From: Flavobacteriales bacterium UBA3364
GTDB taxonomy: Bacteria > Bacteroidota > Bacteroidia > Flavobacteriales_F > PHOS-HE28
Reading direction: 5' to 3'
NCBI GenBank assembly: GCA_002360495.1
Contig: DEQO01000196.1
Coordinates: 1 to 64,000, forward strand
Length of the DNA stretch: 64,000 nucleotides
Part shown: positions 38,811 to 48,862 of the stretch, piece after piece
Layout of the letters: every line of letters begins with the position of its first letter
How positions within the stretch are numbered: the stretch's first letter is position 1
Position numbers and translations under genes: made by a program
Notes under the pieces: model-generated
The model's input: the letters and a program-made list of their open reading frames with translations, nothing else
What the model was told of the DNA's origin: nothing
Databases searched by the model: none

Positions 38811-38916
38811 CCGATATGCGGTACGGAATAAACTATTCCGCCGGGAATGGAACACGTTGTATCCCTTGCCCACGGCGGTGTTCCGGGCACTTCGATCATT
38901 CCGTGCGGCATATCGG
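38811..38916. repeat. Nested inverted repeat beside the 22-bp array
   Basis: Outer 19-bp arms at 38811-38829 and 38898-38916 match at 17 of 19 positions (CCGATATGC... against ...GCATATCGG). Inside are arms CCGCCG/CGGCGG (38838-38843, 38873-38878) and GGAACAC/GTGTTCC (38849-38855, 38878-38884), plus a separate 17-bp palindrome CGGAATAaacTATTCCG at 38824-38840. It could fold as a cruciform or structured RNA. The 95 bases up to the next gene hold nothing else I recognise. Confidence 0.7.
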
Positions 38917-39012
38917 GAGCCGTTCGGAAACCCTCGATCCGGCGGCCCGTTGCACACCTCGGATCACCAAAAAACGGTACCCATCCGGTGGCCGGATCCG
39001 CAACCGGAAAAC

Positions 39013-39633
39013 ATGAAGTCCAAGGTAAAGTTGTCGTTGTATCTGTTGAATCCCGCCAAACGGCTGATGTTGCTCCGCAACGTGATCGGCAAGATGTCCG
39101 GGAACCCCCACTTCCCCACGCCGCCGGTGACGATGGTCGCCGCCACGGCGCTGGCGGACGAACTGGACACCGCCATCCAGGAGGCCACCCATGGCAGCAA
39201 AGCCGCGAAGGCGGTGCGGAACGCCTTGTCCCGCCAGTGCGCGGACATGCTGAACGTGCTGGCGGACTACCAGCGCATGGTGAGCAATGGGGACGAGGTG
39301 ATGCTGAGCTCCGGAGGCTTCGAGATGGCGAAGAAGCGGGAGCTCGTGGGCATCCCGGGAGCGCCCCAGAAGCTGCAGGTCCGCTTCACCAATGCGAAGG
39401 GCCAGCTGGACCTGCGCTGGCAGCCGGTGCGCGGCGCACACGGCTACCAGGTGTGGATGACGGCGATGGACCCCACCGTGGAAGCCCACTGGGAGGCCAT
39501 TGGGTACACCACCCGGGTGAGCCACCTGGTGGATGAGCTGGAGAGCTTCAAGGCCCATTGGTTCTGCGTAAGCGCCATCGGCGTGGCCGGCGAAGGCCTG
39601 CAGAGCGATCCTGCGATGGGCCGCGCAGCCTGA
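39013..39633 (+). CDS. Fibronectin type III-like cytoplasmic protein
   Basis: 206 residues from the ATG at 39013; no signal peptide. The first 110 residues are helical (AATALADELDTAIQEATHG, AVRNALSRQCADMLNVLADY). Residues about 110-206 look like a single fibronectin type III domain (PGAPQKLQVRFTNAKGQL, LRWQPVRGAHGYQVWM, WFCVSAIGVAGEG). This combination is common in Bacteroidota and of unknown role. An upstream open frame to 38794 runs through the inverted repeat and is ignored. Confidence 0.75.
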   Translation: MKSKVKLSLYLLNPAKRLMLLRNVIGKMSGNPHFPTPPVTMVAATALADELDTAIQEATHGSKAAKAVRNALSRQCADMLNVLADYQRMVSNGDEVMLSSGGFEMAKKRELVGIPGAPQKLQVRFTNAKGQLDLRWQPVRGAHGYQVWMTAMDPTVEAHWEAIGYTTRVSHLVDELESFKAHWFCVSAIGVAGEGLQSDPAMGRAA

Positions 39634-39671
39634 CGGTCCGCGTCCTGCCACGATCGGGCAGCCCTGTATCC

Positions 39672-39709
39672 GACCCCGGATCTTCCTGCCACGGCAGGAG
39701 GCCGGGGTC
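39672..39709. terminator. Bidirectional hairpin between convergent genes
   Basis: GACCCCGG (39672-39679) pairs with CCGGGGTC (39702-39709), and CCTGCC (39685-39690) with GGCAGG (39693-39698). It lies between the ends of the fibronectin-like gene and dnaG. No long T tract, so intrinsic termination is plausible but not certain. Confidence 0.5.
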
Positions 39710-39805
39710 GGGTCGTTCCAGGGGGTCCTGCTGCCCCGGACGCTCGATGATGCAGTGCGTCCGTCCCCTGCCCGGCGGTCCGTGCTGTCCTGCGGAAGGA
39801 AGTCC

Positions 39806-41761
39806 TCACCCCACCACCACGCGCCCGGTCTTCCGGGCCAGTCGCTTCTTGGCCTCGGTCAGGTGCATGATCTCCTGCAGCAGCGCCATCACGCCCAGCT
39901 CGTCGGCGGTCTTCAGTTGTTCCTGCCGTTCCTTGATCATGCGGTCCACGCGGCGTTCCTTCAGGATGTCCACGGCCTCTTCCAGCGCGTCGTAGAGCGC
40001 CTCGCTCTCGCGCTTCACGTGGATCTTGTGGCGCTCCTTCCAATTGGCGCTGAGCACGTGCTTCTCGGTGAGCAGGTCGATGGCGGTGTTGCGCCAGTGC
40101 TCCTGCTCATGGCCCACGTAGCGCTGGGCGTCCACCGCGTGGCCCAGGTTGCTGGTGTGCCGGTAGTCCAGGTAGATCTCGCGGAAGATGAGCTCATCGA
40201 AGAGGATGTCGTCCAGGGCGAGCAGCTCGAACATCAGTTCGGCCACGCTGGTCTCCTCCTCGGTGGTGTTGCCGTCCTCGTCCTGCACGGGCACCGTGAT
40301 GCGTTCGTGCCCGTAGCTCAGCAGCATGCGCAGCAGGTCGCGCTCCTGCGGCGAGGTGCCGAGGTCCTCCACGGTGGGCTGCGGCGCGGCGATGTCCGGG
40401 GCCAGCTGCTCCACGGGCAGGTTCGCCTCTCCGCCCAGCTTCCTGCGGTACTGCCGGCGCAGCACCTTGTTCATCTCGCTGATCAGCGCCTGCTCGTTGA
40501 TGTGCAGGAGCCGGCTGCATTGCTGCACGTAGAGCGAACGCAGCACCAGGTCCGGCACCAGGGCGATGCTCTCCACGATCTCGTGGATGGCGGCGGCCTT
40601 CTTCACCGGGTCGTCGCCGCTGTCGGCCATGAGCAGGCCGGCCTTGAAGACGAGGAAGTCCTGCGCGTTGTTCGCCAGGTGCGCGGCCACCTCACTGCTG
40701 CCATGGCGCTTGGCGAAGCTGTCCGGGTCCTCGCCCTCGGGGAAGGTGACCACCTTCACGTTGAGGCCCTCCTTCAGGATGAGGTCGATGCCGCGCAGGC
40801 TGGCCTTCATGCCCGCCGCATCCCCGTCGTAGAGGATGCTCACGGTGGGGGCGTAGCGCTTGATCAGGCGCACCTGTTCCTCGGTGAGGCTGGTGCCGCT
40901 GCTGGCCACCACGTTGGTGATGCCCGCCTGGTGCAGGCTGATGACGTCGGTATAGCCCTCCACCAGGTAACACAGCTGCTGCTCCACGATGGACTTCTTC
41001 GCGTGGAAGATGCCGTAGAGCGAGCGGCTCTTGTTGTAGAGCACGCTCTCGGGGCTGTTGAAGTACTTCGGGAGCTTCTTGTCGCTCTTCAGCGTGCGCG
41101 CGCCGAAGGCGATGGGCTGGCCGCTGAGGCCCAGGATGGGGAAGGTGACGCGCCCGGCGAAGAAGTCCCAGGGGGTGCGAGCCTCGTCCTCGCGGCGTTT
41201 GATCCACCCGGCCTTCTCCAGCAGCTCCGGGTTGAAGCCGTTGGCGATGGCGGCCTGCGCGAACAGGCTTCCATATTCGGGCACGTAGCCGAGCTGGAAG
41301 GTGCGGATGGTGGCCTCGCTGAAGCCGCGCTCGCGGAAGTAGGAGAGGCCGATGCGCCGGCCTTCATCGGTGTTCCACAGCTGCTCCACGCTCCAGTTGA
41401 GCGCCCACTGCTGGATCACGCCCAGGGCTTCGCGCTCGCTCTGTTCGATCTCCTGCTCGGGTGTCCGCTCCTCTTCCGGCAGGTCGATGTTGTACCGTTT
41501 GGCCAGCCAGCGGATGGCCTCCACGTAGCTGAGGTGCTCGTGCTTCTGCAGGAAGCCGATGGCATCACCCGCCTCGCCGCAGCCGAAACACTTGTAGATG
41601 CCCAGGTTGGGGCTGACGTTGAAGCTGGGGGTCTTCTCGTTGTGGAAGGGGCAGAGGCCCAGGTAGCGCGGACCCTTGCGCTTGAGGGCCACGAATTCGC
41701 CCACCACCTCCTCCACGCGGGCGGCATCCTTCACTTGCTGTATGGCGTGCGGGGCGATCAA
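39806..41761 (-). CDS. dnaG: DNA primase DnaG
   Basis: 651 residues using a TTG start at 41761; the frame continues 39 codons upstream, but only this start gives the family-like beginning IAPHAIQQVKDAARVEEVV. The CHC2 zinc finger is seen in GLCPFHNEKTPSF... YKCFGCGEAGD, the TOPRIM catalytic part in YLVEGYTDVISLHQ and SILYDGDAAGMKA. The C-terminal third is the helicase-binding region (DnaB-interacting), diverged as usual. It makes RNA primers at the replication fork. Length is normal for the family. Confidence 0.93.
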   Translation of the reverse strand: MIAPHAIQQVKDAARVEEVVGEFVALKRKGPRYLGLCPFHNEKTPSFNVSPNLGIYKCFGCGEAGDAIGFLQKHEHLSYVEAIRWLAKRYNIDLPEEERTPEQEIEQSEREALGVIQQWALNWSVEQLWNTDEGRRIGLSYFRERGFSEATIRTFQLGYVPEYGSLFAQAAIANGFNPELLEKAGWIKRREDEARTPWDFFAGRVTFPILGLSGQPIAFGARTLKSDKKLPKYFNSPESVLYNKSRSLYGIFHAKKSIVEQQLCYLVEGYTDVISLHQAGITNVVASSGTSLTEEQVRLIKRYAPTVSILYDGDAAGMKASLRGIDLILKEGLNVKVVTFPEGEDPDSFAKRHGSSEVAAHLANNAQDFLVFKAGLLMADSGDDPVKKAAAIHEIVESIALVPDLVLRSLYVQQCSRLLHINEQALISEMNKVLRRQYRRKLGGEANLPVEQLAPDIAAPQPTVEDLGTSPQERDLLRMLLSYGHERITVPVQDEDGNTTEEETSVAELMFELLALDDILFDELIFREIYLDYRHTSNLGHAVDAQRYVGHEQEHWRNTAIDLLTEKHVLSANWKERHKIHVKRESEALYDALEEAVDILKERRVDRMIKERQEQLKTADELGVMALLQEIMHLTEAKKRLARKTGRVVVG

Positions 41762-41958
41762 CGGGGGTGGTGAACGGGAAGGGGGCGTGAGTTTACCCAG
41801 ACCGGGATGGCCGGGCGACGGTTGTTGAGATCCGGGACCCGGTGCGCGGGCATGTGGATCGGGGCCGCGGGCACCCACGGGCGTTGAACCTCAAGGCCCT
41901 GCGCGCGGCCCCGGCGCGCGCGGCGCACGACGATATGAACACCGGATCCACGATCCCC

Positions 41959-42378
41959 TCAGCGGACCACCGCACCGGTGCTGTCGTGCACCACCCGCTT
42001 CAGTTCGGTCCCGTTGGGGTCGTAGTAGATCCATTCACCGTAGGGCATGCCGTGCAGGTAGCTGCCGGTGTACAGGGGTTTGCCGTTCTCGTGGTACACC
42101 ACGGTGTGGCCTTCCTCCAGGCCCTGGATGTAGGTGGAGCGGCTGCGGACCATGCCGTTGGGGAAGTACGAGGTCCATGGCCCGGTGCGCTTGCCCTTGC
42201 GCAGCCGGCCTTCCATGCGACCGCCGTCGGGCAGGCGGATCACCTTCCGGCCGTCCTGGCCGGAGGCTGGCGGCCGGCCCACGCTGTCCGTGGTGTCCGC
42301 GGGCACCGGTTTCCCGGCATCCGGGCCGGCGGGGCCACAGGCGGTCAACAGGGCGGCGAGGAGGAGGAGGCGGTGCAT
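41959..42378 (-). CDS. MORN/YwqK-repeat lipoprotein
   Basis: 139 residues. Lipobox LTAC near residue 14 (MHRLLLLAALLTACG). The mature part has YwqK/MORN-like repeats: GRLRKGKRTGPWTSYFPNG, YIQGLEEGHTVVYHENG, SYLHGMPYGEWIYYDPNG. Such repeats form beta-hairpin ladders of unclear function and are very common in Bacteroidota lipoproteins. It lies 24 bases after the polyprenyl synthase gene, probably co-transcribed. Confidence 0.8.
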   Translation of the reverse strand: MHRLLLLAALLTACGPAGPDAGKPVPADTTDSVGRPPASGQDGRKVIRLPDGGRMEGRLRKGKRTGPWTSYFPNGMVRSRSTYIQGLEEGHTVVYHENGKPLYTGSYLHGMPYGEWIYYDPNGTELKRVVHDSTGAVVR

Positions 42379-42402
42379 GGTCCCGGGTCCGTTGTCGGTG
42401 GT

Positions 42403-43410
42403 CTATTTGGTGCGCTCCACGGTGAGCTGGACGAGGCCTTCCAGGGCATCGCGGGCCTCGTTCCGCGGGAAGCCATGCAGCACGGCCAGGGCCTTGTCCC
42501 GGTATGCGTACATGCGCTGGGTGGCGTGGCGGATGCCGCCGGCCTGCGTCACCATGTCCATCAGGCGCGCCACGGCCCGGCCGTCCTCGTTGCGGTTCTT
42601 CACCACATCCACCATCCAGCGCCGGTCGCTGCGGTCCACCTGGGCCAGGGCGTGGATCAGCGGCAGGGTCAGTTTCTTCTCCTTGATGTCCAGGCCGGTG
42701 GGTTTGCCGGTATCCTGGCCGCTGCCGTAGTCGAACAGGTCGTCCTTGATCTGGAAGGCGATGCCGGTGTGCTCCCCGAAGAGGCGCATGCGTTCCACCT
42801 CCTCCGCGGGGCGCCCGGCCGCGCTGGTGCCACTGGCGCAGCACGCGGCGATGAGGCTTGCCGTCTTCTTGCGGATGATGTCGAAGTAGACGTCCTCCTG
42901 GAAGTTGAGCCCCCGGGTCTTCTCCAGCTGGAGCAGTTCGCCCTCGCTCATCTCGCGCACCGCCGAGCTCACGATGCGCAGCAGCTCGAACTCCCCCTTG
43001 TCGATGGCCAGCAGGAGCCCGCGGCTGAGGAGGTAGTCGCCCACGAGCACGGCGATCTTGTTCTTCCACAGCGCGTTGATGCTGAAGAACCCGCGCCGCA
43101 TGTTGGCATCGTCCACCACATCATCGTGCACCAGGGTGGCCGTGTGCAGCAGTTCGATGAGGCTGGCCGCCACGAAGGCGCTCTCGTTCACCGCCCCGAA
43201 CTGGCGCGCACTGAGCAGCGTGAACATGGGCCGCATCTGCTTGCCCTTGCGCTTCACGATGTAGTGCATGATCCGGTCCAGCAAGGCCACCCGGCTGCGC
43301 ATGGCTTCGCGGAAATGAGGCTCGAAGGCCTTCATCTCCGCGGCGATCGGGCGTTGGAGTTCCTCGAAAGTGAGCAGGGGCGGGGCTTCTGTCAGTTCGG
43401 TCTTGGGCAC
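42403..43410 (-). CDS. Polyprenyl (octaprenyl-type) diphosphate synthase
   Basis: 335 residues from the GTG at 43410; a TTG at 43452 would add 14 unlike residues. Both Asp-rich motifs are present: DDVVDDANMRRG (first) and DDLFDYGSG (second), with KGKQMRP at the front. The residues before the first motif (small side chains plus LLHTATLVH) fit long-chain enzymes. It condenses IPP units to make the side chain of menaquinone (inferred from the phylum). A CATCTTTG sequence 10 bases before the GTG may be its -7 box. Confidence 0.88.
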   Translation of the reverse strand: MPKTELTEAPPLLTFEELQRPIAAEMKAFEPHFREAMRSRVALLDRIMHYIVKRKGKQMRPMFTLLSARQFGAVNESAFVAASLIELLHTATLVHDDVVDDANMRRGFFSINALWKNKIAVLVGDYLLSRGLLLAIDKGEFELLRIVSSAVREMSEGELLQLEKTRGLNFQEDVYFDIIRKKTASLIAACCASGTSAAGRPAEEVERMRLFGEHTGIAFQIKDDLFDYGSGQDTGKPTGLDIKEKKLTLPLIHALAQVDRSDRRWMVDVVKNRNEDGRAVARLMDMVTQAGGIRHATQRMYAYRDKALAVLHGFPRNEARDALEGLVQLTVERTK

Positions 43411-43497
43411 GGGAAGGCAAAGATGGGGATCGGGCCGATCCCCGGCGGACAACCATGGGTGCGGAATGTCGTCTGAACGGGAGTGGGCGCCGCCCCC

Positions 43498-43505
43498 TAC
43501 CTTCG
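43498..43505 (+). promoter_or_regulatory. -7 promoter box of the outer-membrane barrel gene
   Basis: TACCTTCG; the ATG at 43512 follows after six bases, so the message is probably leaderless. Confidence 0.55.
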
Positions 43506-43511
43506 CTCTTC

Positions 43512-44228
43512 ATGACCCGCACGACCCCCTTGCTCCGTCCCTTTCTGGTCGCCTTGCTACTGGTCCCGACCGCTACGGTCATGGCCCAACCCACCCAAAC
43601 GAAAGTGGTGCTCTACAAGGACCGGCTCGCCGCGGCTTTCGATACGGTCGACTGTGTGAAGAACGTGGTGAAGGTCAACCCGCTGCTGTTCCTTCGGGGA
43701 GAGATCCCCATCTATTTCGAGCGGGCCATCAGCCCCAAGCTCAGCATTGAAGCCGGTATCGGGGTCACCCTCCGGGACTATCTCGCGCTTTCCTTCAACG
43801 GGAACGATGCCGATGATTACGGCGCCGGCACGGAGATCGTCCCGCAGGTCAGTTTTCACGTTGGGTTCCGATACTATTTCGAGGATGATCTGGAGCCCCA
43901 GGGACTCTACCTGCAACCCAACTTCTCCCACCTGCGGTACACGAAGGATATCCGCACCAAGGGTCCAACAGGTGAATTCACCGATGTGTACCTGCGCGAT
44001 GATCGGACATACAACGATATCCGCCTATACGTGGGCTACCAAGTGCTCAGTTCCAATAGCAATTGGATGTGGGACCTGTACGGTGGTCTCGGTTACCGTG
44101 ACCGGTACAACATCATCGTCAACCAAAGCGTGGACCTGACGACCGACCAGTACACGTATTCGGTGGAGGAGTCCAAGGACCAGACGGTGGCGTTCTTCGC
44201 CGGGGTGAAGGTGGGTCTGGGGTTCTGA
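43512..44228 (+). CDS. Outer-membrane beta-barrel protein
   Basis: 238 residues with a signal peptide (LLRPFLVALLLVPTATVMAQ). The mature sequence shows amphipathic strands ending in aromatic residues (ISPKLSIEAGIGVTLRDYL, VSFHVGFRYYF, NDIRLYVGYQVL, WDLYGGLGYRDRY) and a terminal strand FFAGVKVGLGF, typical of small Bacteroidota barrels (DUF3575-like). Function unknown. The -7 box seven bases upstream of the box-proximal ATG fixes the start. Confidence 0.8.
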   Translation: MTRTTPLLRPFLVALLLVPTATVMAQPTQTKVVLYKDRLAAAFDTVDCVKNVVKVNPLLFLRGEIPIYFERAISPKLSIEAGIGVTLRDYLALSFNGNDADDYGAGTEIVPQVSFHVGFRYYFEDDLEPQGLYLQPNFSHLRYTKDIRTKGPTGEFTDVYLRDDRTYNDIRLYVGYQVLSSNSNWMWDLYGGLGYRDRYNIIVNQSVDLTTDQYTYSVEESKDQTVAFFAGVKVGLGF

Positions 44229-44258
44229 AACGCCGGGATCGGACCTGATGGTCCAATG

Positions 44259-45332
44259 CTACTTCATCACGCGTTCCCCGTCCTTCAAAGCAGGTTCGTT
44301 CTTGTTGGCGAGTTGTCCGCAGGCGGCATCGATGTCGCGACCACGGCTTCTGCGGATCCTTGCGACGATGCCTTTCTTCTCCAGGTGGTACATGAAGGCA
44401 ACGGCATCCTCACTTTCGGTGCGGCCGAACTCGCTTCCGTCGATCGGGTTGTATTCGATCAAGTTCACTTTGGCGTGAACGTCGCTCGCGTAGCGCACCA
44501 GTTCCTGCGCGTCGGCCAGTGAATCGTTGAACCCGCGCAACAGGATGTACTCGAAGGTGACGTCTTTGCGGGTGACCCGCGTGTAGTAGCGTAACGCGTC
44601 CTTCAGATCGGCCAGCGAGTTCTGCTCGTTGATCGGCATGATCTTGTCGCGCTTCTCATCGTTGGCGGCATGCAGGCTCAGCGCAAGGTTGAAGCGAGCA
44701 CCATCATCGGCCAGCTTGCGGATCATTTTCGCTATGCCCGCGGTGCTCACGGTAACACGTCGTGCACCCAGGCCCAAACCATCCTGCGCCATGATGCGTT
44801 CCGCGCTACGCATCGTGTTGGCGTAGTTGAGCAACGGTTCGCCCATGCCCATGTACACGATGTTGCTGATGCCCTGCTTGTGATGCTTCAACGCGAGATC
44901 GTCGATCATCGTCACTTGGTCCACGATCTCGGCAGCATCCAGATTGCGGATGCGTTTCAATTTGCCCGTTGCACAAAAGCTGCAGGTGAGACTGCACCCG
45001 ATCTGGCTGCTGATGCAGGCCGTAAGCCGGGTAGGGGTCGGGATCAAGACACCTTCCACCACATGACCATCCCATGTCTTGAAAGCACATTTCACCGTGC
45101 CGTCCTGGCTGAGTTGTTCCTCTACCAAGGTCAACGGCCGGAAAAGCGTGCGTTCTGCGAGCTTCTCCCGGAACGCCTTGGGCAGGTCGCTCATGTGGTC
45201 GAACGCCCGGGCCTTCTTCTTCCATAGCCATTCCCAGAGCTGCTTCGCGCGGTAGGGCTTTTCACCGAGTTCCGCGACGAGCGTTTTGATCTCGTCCTGG
45301 GAGAGTTCGCGGATGTCGGACGTTGCGGCCAT
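44259..45332 (-). CDS. rlmN: 23S rRNA (A2503)-C2 / tRNA (A37)-C2 methyltransferase RlmN
   Basis: 357 residues, radical-SAM. The cluster-binding motif is CSLTCSFC (CxxxCxxC) following TACISSQIG; also GMGEPLLNY, RRVTVSTAGI and the catalytic Cys in DAACGQLANK near the C-terminus. It methylates A2503 of 23S rRNA and A37 of some tRNAs. Convergent with the barrel gene (30-base gap). Own promoter box four bases upstream of the ATG. Confidence 0.95.
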   Translation of the reverse strand: MAATSDIRELSQDEIKTLVAELGEKPYRAKQLWEWLWKKKARAFDHMSDLPKAFREKLAERTLFRPLTLVEEQLSQDGTVKCAFKTWDGHVVEGVLIPTPTRLTACISSQIGCSLTCSFCATGKLKRIRNLDAAEIVDQVTMIDDLALKHHKQGISNIVYMGMGEPLLNYANTMRSAERIMAQDGLGLGARRVTVSTAGIAKMIRKLADDGARFNLALSLHAANDEKRDKIMPINEQNSLADLKDALRYYTRVTRKDVTFEYILLRGFNDSLADAQELVRYASDVHAKVNLIEYNPIDGSEFGRTESEDAVAFMYHLEKKGIVARIRRSRGRDIDAACGQLANKNEPALKDGERVMK

Positions 45333-45336
45333 GCTG

Positions 45337-45344
45337 TAAATGTA
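45337..45344 (-). promoter_or_regulatory. -7 promoter box of rlmN
   Basis: TACATTTA on the minus strand, four bases before the rlmN ATG: a leaderless message is likely. Confidence 0.5.
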
Positions 45345-45349
45345 CCGGC

Positions 45350-46018
45350 TTAGCAGAGCTGCATTTCGGCGATCCTCAGGTCCAGCGGTGTGGTGACCTT
45401 GACGTTGTTGTTCTCACCATCCACGAGGTGGACACTTTTCCCCAGCCGTTCCACCAGGGTGGCTTCATCGGTGAAAGCAGGGTCGTAGGGTAGCTCAAAG
45501 GCCGTTCGCAGAAGTTCGAGCCGAAAGCACTGCGGTGTTTGCACTGCGCGCAAGGCAGTGCGATCGAGCGCCTTGCTTGTTCCACCGCTCACCTCACGCA
45601 CCGATGAGCTGATCGGCACTACCGGGATCGCGGAACCATGTTCTTTCGCCGCCGCGAAACAGCGCGCGATCAATTCCTTGCTCACCAAAGGCCGCACACC
45701 ATCATGCACCGCGACCACACCATCGCCTTTTACGGCTCCAAGCCCGTTGCGTGTTGAGTGGAAACGTTCCTCGCCACCGGATACGACCTCATGTTCAATG
45801 AAGAACCCGTGCCCGATGCACAGTGCCTTCCAGATCGGGATCTGCGCTTCGGGCAGCACCAGGATGATCGGCATCGCCGGATCGAAGGCATGGAACGCCT
45901 CGATGGTCCAACAGAGCAGCGGTCTGCCCTTCAACAGCATGAACTGCTTGGGGATGGAGCCGCCCATCCGTTTTCCGGATCCGCCTGCTACGATAATGGT
46001 GGTTCTAGAGGAACTCAT
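45350..46018 (-). CDS. ispD: 2-C-methyl-D-erythritol 4-phosphate cytidylyltransferase
   Basis: 222 residues. Nucleotide-binding start IIVAGGSGKRMG then PKQFMLLKGRPLL, VAVHDGVRPLVS and RAVQTPQCF are the IspD signatures. It makes CDP-methylerythritol in the MEP isoprenoid pathway. It lies 17 bases upstream of rlmN, though rlmN has its own promoter. Confidence 0.92.
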   Translation of the reverse strand: MSSSRTTIIVAGGSGKRMGGSIPKQFMLLKGRPLLCWTIEAFHAFDPAMPIILVLPEAQIPIWKALCIGHGFFIEHEVVSGGEERFHSTRNGLGAVKGDGVVAVHDGVRPLVSKELIARCFAAAKEHGSAIPVVPISSSVREVSGGTSKALDRTALRAVQTPQCFRLELLRTAFELPYDPAFTDEATLVERLGKSVHLVDGENNNVKVTTPLDLRIAEMQLC

Positions 46019-46024
46019 AAGATG

Positions 46025-46115
46025 GCCGCAAAGGCGCAGAGGCGCAAAGGAATGCCGAAAGAGAAAGGCCGCAGGGAGTTCCCGCGGCCTCTTTGCGTCT
46101 TAGCGCCTTTGCGGC
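46025..46115. repeat. Large inverted repeat between queA and ispD
   Basis: Arms of 25 bp at 46025-46049 and 46091-46115 match at all but four positions; each contains GCCGCAAAGGCGC and CGCAAAG. An inner hairpin AGGCCGC/GCGGCCT lies in the loop. No T tract. A related, more diverged element is at 50060-50142. Confidence 0.75.
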
Positions 46116-46122
46116 TCATTCC

Positions 46123-47172
<1,050 letters not shown>

Positions 47173-47217
47173 GTGTAATGAGCGGGCTTACGGGCCCGGG
47201 TCCGGGGTTTGGGGCGC

Positions 47218-47225
47218 CGAAGATA
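47218..47225 (-). promoter_or_regulatory. -7 promoter box of queA
   Basis: TATCTTCG on the minus strand, about 45 bases before the queA ATG. Confidence 0.5.
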
Positions 47226-47305
47226 GTACGATCAGGTGCCGAACGTTAAATGCGCTGTATATCAGGCGGATATGCCTGTTCAAAGGGGGCGAAGACCCTC
47301 ACGTA

Positions 47306-48040
47306 CTACCGTCGATGACCCTCAGCAGAGATCCGCTGCGACCAAACGGCAGGGGGCGCAGCGTTCGAGACATCGTATTCGCCGATCCGCGTGCGCCGGA
47401 GCGCTGACAGGTAGGCGCCGCAACCCAGCACCTGTCCGATGTCATGGGCCAACGAACGGATGTAGGTGCCCTTGCCTACGTCCACTACGAAATCAATTTC
47501 CGGTCCACGAATGGCCGATACTTCCAAGGAGTTGATCAGGACGCTCCGGGCGGGGATCTCCACCAGATGCGCACGCTCCGTGTCCCGCGCCAGCCAGTAG
47601 GCCCGCTCGCCTTCGAAGCGTTTGGCCGAGAAGTTCGGCGGGCGCTGCAACATCTCGCCCTTGAATTGTGCGAAAGCGGCCCGAATAGTGGCTTCGTCCA
47701 GGTTCTCCCAAGCCCCGAACGGTTCAGGACTGCTCTCCAGGTCGTAGGTGGGGGTTACACTTCCGAGCGTGAGCGTGCCTGTGTAGGTCTTCTCCTCACC
47801 GGTGATGTAGGGCAGCTTCTTGGTGAACGGCCCGTAGGCCAGGATCAGCAATCCGGTAGCCAAGGGATCCAGGGTCCCGGCATGGCCCACTTTCAATTTC
47901 CGCCCGGCGGCGATCCGCATCGCGATGCGGAGCTTTCCAACAACATCGAAGCTGGTCCAGGTCAACGGCTTGTCGACCAGGAGGATACCGCCGGAATCCG
48001 GGTCGAAGACGAAATCGCTGTTCGGGGAGAGGACTTCCAT
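47306..48040 (-). CDS. truB: tRNA pseudouridine(55) synthase TruB
   Basis: 244 residues. The catalytic Asp lies in GHAGTLDPLATGLLIL. KVGHAGT and KTYTGTLTLG, QRPPNFSAKRFEG and GTYIRSLAHDIG are TruB motifs. It makes pseudouridine 55 in the tRNA T loop. Follows uppP by 27 bases. Confidence 0.95.
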   Translation of the reverse strand: MEVLSPNSDFVFDPDSGGILLVDKPLTWTSFDVVGKLRIAMRIAAGRKLKVGHAGTLDPLATGLLILAYGPFTKKLPYITGEEKTYTGTLTLGSVTPTYDLESSPEPFGAWENLDEATIRAAFAQFKGEMLQRPPNFSAKRFEGERAYWLARDTERAHLVEIPARSVLINSLEVSAIRGPEIDFVVDVGKGTYIRSLAHDIGQVLGCGAYLSALRRTRIGEYDVSNAAPPAVWSQRISAEGHRR

Positions 48041-48067
48041 CGTTCTGGTACGATCCGCAAGCCCGGA

Positions 48068-48862
48068 TCACATCATCTGCATCGAAACACCCGCCAGATG
48101 CAATGCGATGATGACCCCGCCAACGATGATGCGGTACCAGCCGAAGGCCACGAAGCCATGCCTGGTAAGGAATGTGATGAACGACCGGATCGCGATGAAG
48201 GCGACGATGAACGCGACCACATTGCCGATGGCGAAGAGTTGAAGGTGTTCATTGGTGAAGACGCCACCATCCTTCATATAGTCATAGATCGACTTCACCG
48301 TGGCCGCGAACATCGTCGGTACGGCAAGGAAGAAGCTGAACTCCGCAGCGTTCTTTCGTGTGAAGCCCTGCGTCATACCCCCGATGATGGTGGCGGCTGA
48401 GCGCGAAACTCCGGGTACCATCGCAACGCACTGCCACACGCCGATGGTGGCCGCTTGTTTGAAGGACATGGGCTGTTCCGTCGTCCCACCGGTGTCGGGG
48501 GCCAGACGGTCGATGAAGAGGAATACGATGCCGCCGAGGAACAACATCACACCCACAACGACCACGTTCTCCAACAGCAGGTCGATGTAGTCCTTGAAGA
48601 ACAAGCCCGCGATCACCGCAGGGATGAAGCCTGCCAGGAGCTTCAGATAGAAATCGAAGCTCTGGAAGAAGCGCTTCCAGTAGAGCACGACCACGCTGAG
48701 GATCGTACCGAACTGGATCGCCACGGTGAAGAGCTTGACGAATTCGTCCTGCTGGATCCCCATGATCGTGGACCCGATGATCATGTGGCCGGTGCTGGAG
48801 ACGGGCAGGTACTCCGTGATCCCCTCGATGATCGCGAGGACGATCGCCTGAACGATGGTCAT
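48068..48862 (-). CDS. uppP: Undecaprenyl-diphosphatase UppP (BacA)
   Basis: 264 residues, polytopic. Motifs EGITEYLPVSSTGHMII (catalytic Glu-rich loop) and PGVSRSAATIIGG (second active loop). It recycles undecaprenyl pyrophosphate for peptidoglycan and O-antigen synthesis and gives bacitracin tolerance. Start overlaps the DUF3098 stop by four bases. Confidence 0.95.
   Translation of the reverse strand: MTIVQAIVLAIIEGITEYLPVSSTGHMIIGSTIMGIQQDEFVKLFTVAIQFGTILSVVVLYWKRFFQSFDFYLKLLAGFIPAVIAGLFFKDYIDLLLENVVVVGVMLFLGGIVFLFIDRLAPDTGGTTEQPMSFKQAATIGVWQCVAMVPGVSRSAATIIGGMTQGFTRKNAAEFSFFLAVPTMFAATVKSIYDYMKDGGVFTNEHLQLFAIGNVVAFIVAFIAIRSFITFLTRHGFVAFGWYRIIVGGVIIALHLAGVSMQMM

Noticed and set aside
38271..38957. 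Open frame of 228 codons on the minus strand across the 22-bp array (and a shorter one on the plus strand)
   Set aside because: The 22-bp and 44-bp periods are not multiples of three, so the frames cycle through the repeat by accident; no start signal or domain.
39755..41773. 672-codon open frame on the plus strand
   Set aside because: Antisense of dnaG, whose zinc-finger and TOPRIM motifs are intact.
46025..46115. Intrinsic terminator after queA
   Set aside because: The stem is long and has an inner hairpin but no T tract on either strand; listed as an inverted-repeat element instead.
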